Shown here: piece by piece, positions 22,178 to 37,847 of the stretch
How positions within the stretch are numbered: the first letter of the stretch is position 1
How the letters are laid out: each line of letters opens with the position of its first letter
Assembly: GCA_900239685.1 (NCBI GenBank)
Contig: OENT01000118.1
Location: 140,816 to 204,815 of the forward strand
From: Rotaria macrura
Taxonomy: Eukaryota > Rotifera > Eurotatoria > Philodinida > Philodinidae
Length of the DNA: 64,000 nucleotides
Reading direction: 5' to 3'
Translations under genes and position numbers: made by a program
The notes under the pieces: model-generated
What the model saw: only the letters and a program-made list of their open reading frames with translations
What the model was told of the DNA's origin: nothing
Databases searched by the model: none

Positions 22178-25100
22178 TATATATCAATTGTTTATTTACT
22201 TTTCTTTCTTTAGTCTGAATATATTCAAGTGACATTACGACCAGCTGAAATTCTTAAACAAGCCGACAGTCTTTCTCTTCAACGAGAGTAAGATACTTTA
22301 TTCAAAATATTAACTTTGTCTAGAAAATCAAATTATCTATTCTTACAGATTTTAGAAGATTTCTAATTTAAAAAAAAACTTAAGAGTCTGTATAACCTTG
22401 CTGATTTGCTGCTATAAAAAATGAAAATTTCCAAACAAAAGATTTGAAATGTATGAATTATTTTTGTTTATATTTTGTATTTTAGTCAAACTGAACAAGA
22501 AATTGAAGAAATCGATGTACATATCAAAGAACAAGTAAATTCTGTTCAACAACTTCGAGACGAACTTGAGAAAATAAAATCTTTAACATCGAAAGAAATG
22601 CGATTGAATGATCAACAAAATCAACAAAATGAGAAATTAAATGAAGAAATACGAAATGTTTTAAATTTGATTGCATTCGAAGAAGCAAAACTAGCCAAAG
22701 GACAAATAGACGAGTAAAACACTAGTTTAAAACAGCTATTCTACATTGAAATAGTATCAACGAAAAAGAATTGATAATTTCTTTGTTTTTGTGTAGACGT
22801 CAATCTACGGAAGCTGTTAAAAGTACAAAACAAATGGGTAAACAAATCCGTGAACAACATTCAAAAATACAAAAGCAAAAAGAACATATACTTAGAAAAT
22901 TAAAACAAGCCGAGAATCATTATCGCCATGCAAAAGATGAATTATCTAGTGCAAATATGACAATAGAAAAATTACAGATGAAAGTAAATTTCTCTTAGCT
23001 TTACGAAGAAGACACATGACCTACGTATTGTACTACATGAAATATTAGACTTTCTGCTATAACTCGTATGGCATACATTCTTGCTAAGATATCAGAACCT
23101 TGCTATTTTATACTTTACTACGTGTGACACATTTTCAATTTGAGTAAAACAATGTAGGCTTTATGAGGGTCAATCGGCACACATTTATATCATGTACATT
23201 TAGTTGAAAATATTTGCATCCCGTAGTTTAATAAGTTGTTACGAATAACTTGAAACGAGTACTTCGTGAATAGTTCAGTTTTTCCAGTGTTTCTCAATAG
23301 AATGCTGTGTTCTGCAATCAAGCAAAAACGATAAAATGAGTTGAAAACTCGTCTCTAAATCTTCTCTATGTCAAATTTCGATGATTATAATTTAGTGTAG
23401 GAACTTTTAGGAGTATCCCACATTCTGATGTAGGAACACTTAATTTTGTCTTCGTGTATAAGAATTATGGAAACATCCATCAAACATAGTCATATCTCAT
23501 GGTAGATGGTGCAATCAAGTCATCTAAACGTTAATTTTTTAAATAAACTATTAAAAATAGGGATACTCGTTGTGCTATATTTCAAGTTAACATTGAAAAT
23601 ATCCATGCCTTTGTTTCTAACAAGAGCAACGATATTGATTTGAAGCATATTGTAGAAGTGCCCCATGTTGAGAGAGAGACAGATACAATCAGAAACGGAA
23701 TATTTCTTAAAATTTAAGCGAAGCAAATACTTCATTTTTGTAATCGTGAGAGGAAAGTTTCAAGATTTTAATCTTTCGAGAAACTTCGATCATTCATATT
23801 GAATTTCTACTCAATATATTTCCATAGAATAGAAGAATCAGTTGATTCGATTAAAACCCAAGTGCAATATTCGAATTCTTTGATTTTCGATAAACACCTT
23901 GTGAAATTCTATCCATTAGAACACGTATACCAAAGCTTCATAGAATTGAGTCAAAGTAGAAAATTACTATCAATAAAAATAAGTTTATCTAGTGTAAACA
24001 TAATACTAAGGTTAGAAGACAACATATAAATAAGTAAATAAATTGATCGTCTTATTTTTTAGCAAGCCGCAATGCCAACTGATGATACTGATCTTGATTC
24101 TCGAAAAGATAATTTAAAAGACGATATCGATAATCTCACAAAAACACATGAAAAACAGGTTTGTATTATATTTTCCAATTTTCAAATAAGACCGTCCGTA
24201 AAAATTTTTAGGAAAAAGAAATCATAGTTAAACAAAGTATGTTAATAACAGCACAAAAAGAACACGAAGAAGTTCTATTAAAACAAAGTGATTATCGTCG
24301 TGATGCTGTATCGATGGCACATTTTGCATCTGTCGTATCGAATGAACGCGAACAAAAATGTCGGGAAAAAATGAAAGCTAAAAATCGTCTACAAGCTGTA
24401 CAAGAGGATTATCAACGCAAGACAAGTGAAATTCATGAACATGAAAAACGTATTGTTGATTTAGAAGTTAAATTAAAAGAATTTGCATTGATGTACGATA
24501 TAATTAAAAATGAACGTAATAAATGTGTGAACTCCATTCAGATTAATAGTCAAAAATCAAATGAAATGAAAGAAAAATTGAAATTACTTCAAAATGAAAT
24601 TGAAATCTTACGCACGAAATTAAGTATTCTAGAGAAAGATTTACAAAAGAAAAATTTACTTGTCTTGGCATCCGTTGTTGAACGTGATAGAGAAAAACAT
24701 AAAGTTGAAAAACAACGTGGGTATTTACGTGAACTTAATTTACAAGATCAACAACAAACATTAGAAAATCGAAATTATAACAATTTAATTGCATTCGCTG
24801 AAAAAGAATTAGTTCGATTAAGAAAAGACTATGATACAGCTGTTTTGGATAGAAACGAACGAAGTGTACAACTTGTTGAACGATATAATGAAGAAGTTGT
24901 CTTTCAAGTATGTAGAAATGATATAATCGTTTTCTAGACAAATGATATAAGTTGTCGTTTCATATAACATATTCGTTCTAGGAAAAAGTAAATGTTCAAG
25001 ATGCAAAACTGAAAAATGCTTATCTTGAATTGAGAACTCGAGATGATGAAATTCGATTGTTAGAATTACAAATTCAAGAAGAAAAACGTGAAATGACAAT

Positions 25101-27172
25101 GTTGAAAAAAAAACTACCTGTTAAACGTGCTTTGGATCAAGAACTTGAATTGTATCGAATATGTGTAAGTTGCTCACAGAATCAATTCGCTCGTATGTTT
25201 TTCGTATATGAGAGTGGAATCTATTATTTAACAAGTGAAATCTACCAGTTTATCAATCATTTCTACATCAAGTATATATATATATGTATTATCTTAAAGA
25301 TCACAGTGGCTTGAGAATACAACGAAGATAGTTCGTGTGCACAACATATTACTGGCTACCTGTTAAATCTTTAGGTTTGATTCTAGTAACATACTATGGT
25401 TCTCACAGAAAGAATAACTCTTTCGAAATTTGATTTGAGAACTTACATAGAAATAGCTCTTATTATTAAAAGTAATTTATTCAGAAAGTATCAATCTTAA
25501 AGCTAGAATCAAAATTTTACGATTATATATGAATGATATCAATGACATATTTTCATTATTGATTTCCATTTGACTGAAGTAACGACGAACATGTGTGACA
25601 TTTTCAGTTCGAAATCTATTTTTCTATTATTCCTAAGTAGAGTCAAGAAGATGTAATATTAACAAAAAGTGATTTAAAAATGTCGCATGTTAGTAATAAT
25701 AATAAGTTTGGAAAAACTTGAACTTTCCTCGAGATAGATCTTCATTCATTACGATTCAGATAATGCGCTAAATATTATCAAGTGAAAAGTAATTCATTAA
25801 CTCGACGAGTTATTTGGCATGAAATAAATTTAAAAAAATTACACTATGAATATTTCTCTTTTGAATAAATCGTAGATAGAAATTCAAGAATCAATTAGTG
25901 TCAAAGTTGTTAATTTATTTCGTTGCATAGTTAGACACTTGATTTTATCTTAGGAAAAATTCTAGAATAACAAAGAAAAAACCAGCATGAAATTCATGCG
26001 ATCAAAACAAACAACTATTTGCGAGATTGAGTAGCAAAATTGATACTGATCGATCTATTTAATGATTTAGTTATAGTACTAGAAGTGCTTATTTGAAACC
26101 GATATAATTCGATAATGATAATTTAGCATCGAAATCATTTGTTTCAAGTTTATGTGTCTGCTAAGAAGTTTATTTATATTCTAGCTTGAATCATGTCAAG
26201 ATCGTTTACTGGAACTAGAAAAAATTCTTGAGAATCCAAATGATCCAGCACGAGTACGTTTTCTTGATGGTACAGATGATTCACCTGAAGTTGTTATGAA
26301 AAAACTCGAACAAGTAAGTAATTCAAGAATGAACAAAATCATTTGAAAACATAGTAAACTAATGAAAATTATTCTTTAGCTTGAACAACGTTTATCATCG
26401 AAAGAGGAACAATCACTTGAGAAAGATCTTATACTTGAACAAGTTAACCGTTTAATTGAACGTTTATCAACAAAAGCCGATGCCGGAAAAGATGATACAT
26501 TAGCATTAGCCAAAAAAGTTAATGATTTACAAAATAAAATAAAAGATATAACACGTAAAATGATGGCTACTTTATCAGAACTAACTATTTATCAATCAGA
26601 CGCATTAAAATTTCAACAAGAAAAAAATATCAAAGATGTTGAATTACAACAATGTTATGCACGAATGGAACAAGTATGTTAATCATCTTGTTTATAGATT
26701 GTATAAGGCAATTCAATGATTCTTACTTTCGTATGTTACTAGGGTGAACCTCCGAGTGATGAACTTGAACGTGAATGGCAACGTGCTAATGAAATCGAAC
26801 AAAAACGTCAAAATGAACGTAGAGAACGAGAAGAGGTTCGTCAAATATTTTTAACGATTTTTCTGGATCTCTATTTCATTCATCATTTTTTCCTTTAGAA
26901 AGAACGCGATACTGAACACTACTTATTACCAGGCGGCATAATAACAAAAGCTGAACCACGTCCACAAGCTTACGCTCCAAATGATGATGCTGATATTCAA
27001 GTAGCCAGACCGTACGGTGCACATGCACCATTCAAACCAACGTATGATGATAGAGATAGAACTATTTATTCATGTTAGTAAGAAAATTTTTATTTTGGTT
27101 TATTTTTTTAGTGAGCCTGGTGCTAACATGCGTCATATTCGAAAACCGAATCCGAAACCGATTGAAATTTAG
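21106..27172 (+). CDS. CCDC146: Coiled-coil protein CCDC146 (MBO2 orthologue)
   Basis: Fifteen exons keep one frame and give 1003 residues (the human protein has about 955): 21106-21369, 21426-21508, 21576-21785, 21855-22089, 22214-22287, 22486-22713, 22797-22983, 24063-24158, 24212-24907, 24982-25164, 26185-26313, 26380-26673, 26743-26835, 26899-27077, 27112-27172. After an acidic N-terminus the protein is almost entirely coiled coil. Recognisable CCDC146 features are FKEGVLTGTQMALLKSKY, RSVQLVERYNEEVVFQEK, PEVVMKKLEQLEQRL with KEEQSLEKDLILEQVNRL, and the C-terminal EPGANMRHIRKPNPKPIEI. In other species the protein acts at centrioles and motile cilia (mbo2 in Chlamydomonas; male infertility in mammals). 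Here a role in coronal or protonephridial cilia is inferred. Two introns of about 1 kb (22984-24062, 25165-26184) contrast with the others; the possible extra exon near 23829 does not fit the frame. Confidence 0.92.
22105..22188. repeat. TATC/TA microsatellite in a CCDC146 intron
   Basis: Tracts of TTTA, TATC and then a long TA run fill most of the intron between exons 4 and 5 of CCDC146. Such tracts are length-unstable. This one creates a spurious extension of the exon-4 reading frame into low-complexity tyrosine/isoleucine codons. Confidence 0.8.
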
Positions 27173-29578
27173 TGTAAACATTGAGCTTTCTGTATAAATA
27201 ACAGTGATTAAGAGCTTACATTCACTTTTGTTGTGTTTTCGAGCTTATCATTTTTTTTTGGATATTTCCCTGAACTTAAATAATTCATAAATATATTTAA
27301 CTGGCATTATAGTCAATTTATTACTGATAATTGTTGTTTTTAAATAATGCTCATTTTGCATAATCAGACAATTATTCGAATTAGATACGATAGTTTACAG
27401 AAACAATTGTCGAGCACTTGCACAATCTTTTCGCTGTAGAATAATATTGATTAGCACAATGCTAAACAAGTTCCTGTGACACACTACGGAAGAAAATTCC
27501 TATTACAATCGCTCTCTTGTTTTTTAAAGATCACTTTGAAAGAATTAAATCCACCTTAGAAAGTTGATTAATGTGCAATTTTTCTCTGAATATCGAATAA
27601 ATTCTCATGGAATTAAAAATATGGATCAGTTCTTTGTGATAGTTTTTCATATGATACAGAACTGTGCAAGGACTATAAATACTTTTTATGCATAGAAAAT
27701 CAAGAAAAAAAAACTCGAAAGTTTTCCGTACGATTGAAATCTCAAGTAATTGACCTCTTATACAAGTAATTCTTATTTGCGTATCATTATTAGAATATAA
27801 ACCAAAGATTTTATGTTTACTTTGAAACTATTGTGCACGATGAAACAAGGAATTCATCTTTATTATGTATGCTACGTCGATAAAACAGTAAGACTGTTTC
27901 ATTTGAAAAACATGTAAGTATAAATATTAGTTTTTCTAAGATTTATCCTTTTGTAAGTATCCAATGGCGAAACATACGATGATACTTAGTGATTGGGGAA
28001 AGTACAATAACTGTTATTATGTGATATTGTGTTTGTGATTATTCCTTTTATACTATAGATTTTATTGAATATCAAGAAGAACTGACAGAAAATTCTTAGG
28101 ATAGTGAAAATTGTTACTAATCGATTCTTCAATCTTAACCTATGAATAGATACATCATTCAATAAACCATAGAGTGGTCGATCAATAAAATTTCGTATTT
28201 GATTCAAAGCAGTGCTTGAAAGAAAAACAAAGAAACATAATTATCGTAAACTAGCAACCAAGAAAAAGAATCGAAAATTTTTCTTGATTCTGATCGTAGT
28301 GGAGTGACTCGGTATACTCATGTCGTTTTCACACTAACAAAATAAATTACAAGGATACGAAGAAAATTAAAAATCTATCGAATAGTCATTTGTAAGAAGG
28401 ATCTGACAATGACTTTATTTGAATCACTATTCGTTTTCGACGAGTCCTCGAGAACAGTCTCGTATTTTTACTATCTCCTAACTTAATCAGAAACACGAAT
28501 CTAAATGTATTTAAGAATTTTTTGTCAAGTATTTTGAAGCATGAACAAACTGAAACGATATACATGTCATGGATTGCCATTATTACTTATCAACTACCAC
28601 AGACAATTTAACCAATTATACTTCATATAAAATTTGATCATTTGAATAGATGAATATGATCACAGATTGAATTTCTGATAAACAAAAAAACGTTCTAATG
28701 ACTAGGATATTTTGTTGATAAAACAAATTCTATGCAATAATACTATCCTCTGTGATGATAAATTTCAAATTATTCGATATTATATATAGTATCAAATTTA
28801 TCCATACATATCTTTATTAGATTCAGAAGAATTTTATTTTTACGATGCCATTGTCTAAAGAAATAGAATTAAAAAGAAAGCCGAGGAAAATCATTCCATC
28901 GGATTGATTAAGGTGCACTTTTTTTTAAACTAATTTATACAAGATTATCTACGAAATATCTTACCTTAAAAATGATTTTATGAATATATTTGATAATTTG
29001 ATAGATACAATACACAATGATGACCGAAGATCATAATCTTACATCTAGAAAAAAAAATATGCTTTTGTTAATGAATACAAAAAATGATTCAATAACAACT
29101 GCAAACAGAATCAATCATATGGATCTGCAAAATATTAAAAAAATACATCTAAATGTTTATTTTAAAATGTTCTATCTATAAAAATAGTTTAACTTGGTTT
29201 AGATTTAATGATATTGATCGTTAGACATGACCGCTTGTCTAATCTAATAAACTCTTCATCATATTCGTCATTTTCAGGTCAATGATTTGTTTATATGAAC
29301 AAATAATCTTTCCGACATTATCAACGACCATTAATGAAACATGTTCTTCGCCTTTCCTTCTGATGTCAATCACATAATTTCTCATGCTTACATATTCTCA
29401 ATACCAGATGTTCAATAAGAGAAAGTAAACAGGCATTACCATCATTCAGCATCATAAATATCATCTATACCATGCTGTTCTTTTTTTTTATGTATCTTAG
29501 TGGCATAAATTAATGTTATTCGTTCGACAGTACTTTAATATTTTGTGCTGCTCAAAATCAAAGTATCGAAGTCGATTT
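27173..29578. other. Intergenic AT-rich DNA
   Basis: About 2.4 kb follows the CCDC146 stop. AATAAA-like sequences occur near the start. The small frames at 27986-28207, 28386-28580 and 29497-29703 show no domain and no splice support. Nothing else was recognised. Confidence 0.45.
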
Positions 29579-32196
29579 ATGATCATTTTTTCTTTCATAT
29601 TGTGTACAATAAAAATTGGTGGTATTGATGGTACGCGAGTAAGTTTCAAATATTCATCTGTTGTTCTTTTCAACATCAATGTTTCTTCTCGACTATTAGA
29701 CAAAACAATGTCCAGCTTTGGAATTGCCTAAACATGGATTTTTCTTTTCTGGCTACTGTAAACGAATACCAGGTTCATTATGTGGTCTTGGATGTTTAAC
29801 TGGCTATTATCTTGTTAATGGCGATAGTTTTCGTGAGTGTCGTCCAGATGCAACATGGAGCGGACACGAACCACAATGTGAAAGTAAGATGAACTAACTG
29901 TTATACGGTCGTTTCTATTTATTATTAATTTTTTTACACAGAAATTCGTTGTCCTGCATTAAAACCTCATCCTCGTGTAATACAAGAATGTTCACCAAAG
30001 CAGAACGATACAAAATTTCAATTCGGCACTAAATGTCAAGCACGATGTAATAAATCAGGGTATCGATTGATTGGGCCACGTACACGTGAATGTTTAATAA
30101 TGGGTAAATGGACAGGTTATGAGCAATTTTGTATCGGTAAGTGCTTTATTTTATACGAATAGAAAGAATTATTGATCAGTGATTTCTTTTCTTTTTTAAA
30201 GTTGGTTCTGAGACAACACCTGATGCAATCACAAGTTCAACATCAACTCAGCGTTCAGCAACGATTCCAAAATATATAGGTATAGTTTAAATTGAAAATT
30301 TTCATATCTACCGTTTGATGTTTGATATTTGATAGATTATTCAAACTATGCTTTGCATAGTAATTATAATGATGCAGGCATTGTTTTAACATCTTTTAAT
30401 TCACGTGAATTTACTATTATCTTTTGGTTCTATTTGAAAAATAATACAAATGTTAATATGATCTCATTGAAACAAGATAAGAATGATGTTGTATTCGAAT
30501 TGACTGTACACCAAGGCAGGTTAGGATACTTGTGATCATATGAGTGACAATTTTATCATGTTTTGCTTGTTACTGTTTTCTTTCTTTATTGATAAATAGA
30601 CTAGCTATTTATCGGTCACGACGAAATCAAACAAAATCATCAACACCACCAATAACAACCTATGCGAATATTCCTATTGAAAAATGGATACATTTCACTT
30701 GGACTTATTCAAATCAAAATCAACAATCATATTTATATATTGATGGTGCTCGACAACAATCGATTGATTTCGGAGTCATGAGCCTCGATTTCGAAAGCAA
30801 GTAAGCCTAAAGGAAAGGCATGCATAAATGATCATGTCGACTTTTATTTATTGTATTAGATGATGCAAGATTAATTTTATTCGATCGATCATTTATTGGT
30901 CGTATAACACGCATAGAAATTTGGAAGCAAATTATATCCGAACAGCAATTACTTGTTAGCTATCGTGATTGTCGAAAACAGAATGGAGATATTTTCTCTT
31001 GGTCACAAGTATCCAATGAAATATTTATCGATACAAATAGATTGAAAAGTTCATCATTTTGTTCAGGTACGATGAAGTATTTTTTGTTTGTTTTCTGCAT
31101 AAATAATAAATAATTGACGATGAATCAGGATGTTCCGAACCAGCATCCATACCAGGTGGACTTTATCGTGTGTCCGACTATGATGTTGGTTCATCAGTTG
31201 AATACGAATGTAACTATGGTTATGAAATGATTGGTGCTAGTCGAGCATTTTGTATGGTACCATCAGAATGGTATCCATTGCCACCAGTTTGTAAATGTAA
31301 GAGATAGTATTAGATTTCGTATAATAGAACAAACTAGAATTTTATGAAATAGATAATCCATGTTCATCTGATTGTGAATTATGTGAGAAAAAAACAGGTA
31401 TCTGTTTACGACAACAAGTTAAATTAAATCCACTTATCTGTGATCCTCCATGTGATGAGGATGAAGTATGTATTGATGGTCAATGTAGTTGGTCAAATAT
31501 AGATGAAGAAAAAAATGATTTTCAATGTAATCCACCATGTCCATTTGGAACAGAATGTATTAATCGACGATGTCAACCATCATTAACACCGTATTGTCCA
31601 TTAGTTTGTCGACCTGGACAAGTATGTGTCGATGGTCGATGTGGCTGTTTTAAAGGTTGGTTTGATTGATAATTTTGAGAATTCTATTGTATTGTTTTTA
31701 TGCATCAGGTTTATGCGATGATGATCGTCCGTGTTATGAAATATGCGACATTGGAGAACGGTGTTATAATCTATCGTGCAGTTGTGGTTCACAAGGAAAA
31801 TGTGGTAAAGGCGAAGTTTGCCAACTAGATACCTGTATGTGTGGTAGGAAACGAGGTGGTTGTCTTCCACATGAGCATTGTGTTAATGGGATGTGTGTTT
31901 GTAAAACAAGTTCATGTGATCAATGTAATAATAAATGTAAATCAAATGAAATATGTATGGATGGAATATGTGTATGTACAAATCAATGTCGAAATGGTAA
32001 ATATTTTTAGAAGAAATTCATAAAAGAAAAAGAAATCCTAGTGATATAATAACTAATTGATATTTTTTCTATTCTAGCATTTTGTCCATTTCCATGTTTA
32101 AACGGAGGACGATGCACTGGCTTTTATCAATGCACTTGTCGTCGAGGTTGGCTAGGTCATCGATGTGAACAACGTGACTCCATCCTCGAGAAATAA
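29579..32196 (+). CDS. Secreted Sushi/LamG/EGF mosaic protein
   Basis: Eleven exons give 660 residues: 29579-29638, 29700-29883, 29942-30136, 30202-30279, 30336-30519, 30600-30796, 30860-31066, 31129-31296, 31353-31655, 31709-31996, 32078-32196. The order is signal peptide (1-20), Sushi/CCP module (21-82, [12 protein letters not shown] to [10 protein letters not shown]), second Sushi (83-147), a Ser/Thr linker, a LamG-like concanavalin fold (about 174-368, with [10 protein letters not shown] and [10 protein letters not shown]), third Sushi (369-425), a long Cys-rich region of short EB-like repeats (C-x-x-G-x-x-C-x-D/N-G-x-C, 426-621) and a C-terminal EGF domain ([11 protein letters not shown]). 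Most introns are phase 1, as expected for shuffled extracellular modules. The intron after 30796 uses a GC donor (GCAAGT): the nearby GT donor would bring in a stop. An adhesion, matrix or immune-recognition role is inferred; no orthologue was recognised. Confidence 0.85.
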
Positions 32197-34675
32197 AGTG
32201 TTCTTGTCTTTTTTTGGATTTTGTGAGATGCAAATATAAAACAAAATACTAATCATCAATGCTTATCAAAGGAAAAATATATCTGGTTAATTGTTCAATA
32301 TGAACGAACAGGATGACAGAATAGGTTTGATAACACTGAATCTGATGTTCACTCATTACATTGAACAATAGACATAGTCATCAGTAAATTAATATAAGTT
32401 TCAGAATACAAACGTATTGTACATACATAGTATAATTATATATCTCTTAAAGAATTATTCTTCGTTCTCTGACACATTGTTATTCGATTTTCATCTTTCA
32501 ATGAAAAATATTGTTCTGTTGATATATTTTAGTATAGTTTTTCATCGTTTGTAATTCCTTATGTCCACCTAATGAGACTTTTCCAGATTTTATATGCAAG
32601 TATATTTCTTTATTCAAATACATTGCATGCACATCATTTGAACTCTCTATTGAAGAATACATTATGTACTCAAGATAATAAATGTGTCCTTTTTTCTTGT
32701 GTTAACCTTAATAATCATAGTAAATATCAATGGCATGAACTTTTATGAAATGCCAACCATCTGAGTGATATTAGAAACAATTGTAAGCAAGTTATCAGCT
32801 ACAATCAACTACGTACATCAACATATGAAACAAAATCTTTACTTACTATAATTGTTTTACGATTACATAGAACAATCGAATTTTCACTACGAATGCTTTT
32901 CTTTTTCTATTAAAATACTTGATATTGATTGAATATAGTATATTCTTTGTCATGATCATCGAGTAAGTCATGTACTCTATGAGTTAGGGCATCAACAATT
33001 GTAAGAGATACAGTTGAAAATAAAGTGATTTATCTTGATAGAAATATAAGAGAACGTAATTGATCGATAAATCTCTTAAGTTTAAGTTTGTATTAGTCAG
33101 GGATAAAATGTCTTTGATTGTCATGAGATAGTTCTACATGGAAACATTTTTATAATTACTAATGATGAATGTAATCGATATACAGAGTTGCATGGTTTAT
33201 TTGAACAAAATAGCTTGGCTATATAATTCAAGTTTTGAACACTATCATAAATTCGAAAATATTCGGAGATGAACATGAAGGGAACAACTGAATAGATCAA
33301 CAACAAAAATACAAATGGGGGTATCGGAAAACAACTGAAGTCTTGTATACGAAGAGAATAACTAAGAGCGAATTCTGACAAGAGATAAATTCAATATTTT
33401 TAGATGGTCGCTTCGGTTTTTGAGTTCTATGAAAAAACTATGACTGATCATATATGTATATATAATATGTATCTCATCGTCTCTAAACATGCAAATACAA
33501 TGAACATACTTTAATCTATGATTGTTGAAATACTTTGAAGATACAGTAAATCAAATAAAGAAATCGATTGCTCCAAGTAAATTGAAATAACTGATGTATT
33601 TATACCATGTATTCTATTGATCATGAGAGTAACCTTTTAAATTTCGACAGAATTCGAATAAATTTACTCTTAGTTATTCATATAGAAATTATCACCTCCT
33701 TTCGCAACATATGAATTCTGAAAATTCATATTGTCGTATATGTTTGAAAAAATTCATTTTCGTTGGAATAAAGCTTAGTCAAGAGCATATTTGAATAAAA
33801 ATACCTGCACAAGAACAAAAACAATCGTTATTAATCATCTAGTTCTGAGTTTCTATTAAGTTTCAGTTAATTTCTTATTTCAAATATATCCTATGTTGTT
33901 GTTGCTTTTATTCATACTGATAGTAAATTTAGACTGCTTAGTTTTGTTTTCATTTCATCATTCTTTTTCGATCGAAAACATTTTTATAAAGATAATCAAT
34001 TGAAAAAATAGGCATCGATGCTTCTCTTGAATATATTCAAAAATAGAAAGTATACAAACACTCTGAGAATGACGTGAAAGCATATTGACTATATTTCAAA
34101 TCTAAACTGTTCTTACTCATAAGACTATGGTTCTATTTTACTGCTACAATCTATAATCCCCAGATCCTCGATGTATATATACATAGAGAGAGAGTGTGTG
34201 TTTGATAGATAAAAAAGATACTTGTCAATTTATCAATTAATCCTAGACGGACTGCACTGACAGTTTTCGAAAAAAGTTGAAAATTCATTTCATGTCTCAG
34301 TAATTCGATCCGATGAAAGACATCGTCTTTATGTCTTTTCATCTTAGTAGACAATTCATAGTACAGTAAAATGCGAATGTATATCTTCTCGTTTGGTGTC
34401 GATAAACTTGATTATGAAACTATTATTATCCATGTGTTATAGAAAACGAAAATCACAGCGTATCGAAATGATCACTATTATATAATTCATATAGAAAAAA
34501 AAAGGAATTTTTATTTTTTAATTAAAAAAAGAGACCATCTTTTTGAATTAAAAAAATTGAAATGAAATCTAACAGTCTATATATATATATACTGTTGTAA
34601 TTTAAAAAATGGCTGGACTAAAAATGAAATAAAATTAGATAATTTTCATTTTAACTCGAATTTCGATTTTCTTTA
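32197..34675. other. Convergent intergenic region
   Basis: The mosaic gene and the alpha-glucosidase gene end towards each other across 2.5 kb. AAATAAAG overlaps the mosaic gene's stop codon and may be its polyadenylation signal; TTTATT near 34510 could serve the minus-strand gene. The rest is AT-rich with small TA/GA/GT tracts near 34170-34205. The frames at 33121-33381 and 34151-34354 were not accepted. Confidence 0.45.

Positions 34676-37847
<3,172 letters not shown>

Noticed and set aside
23799-24029. Possible extra CCDC146 exon (IEESVDSIKTQ)
   Set aside because: Exons at 22797 and 24063 already join in frame; including this segment needs a phase that neither neighbour provides.
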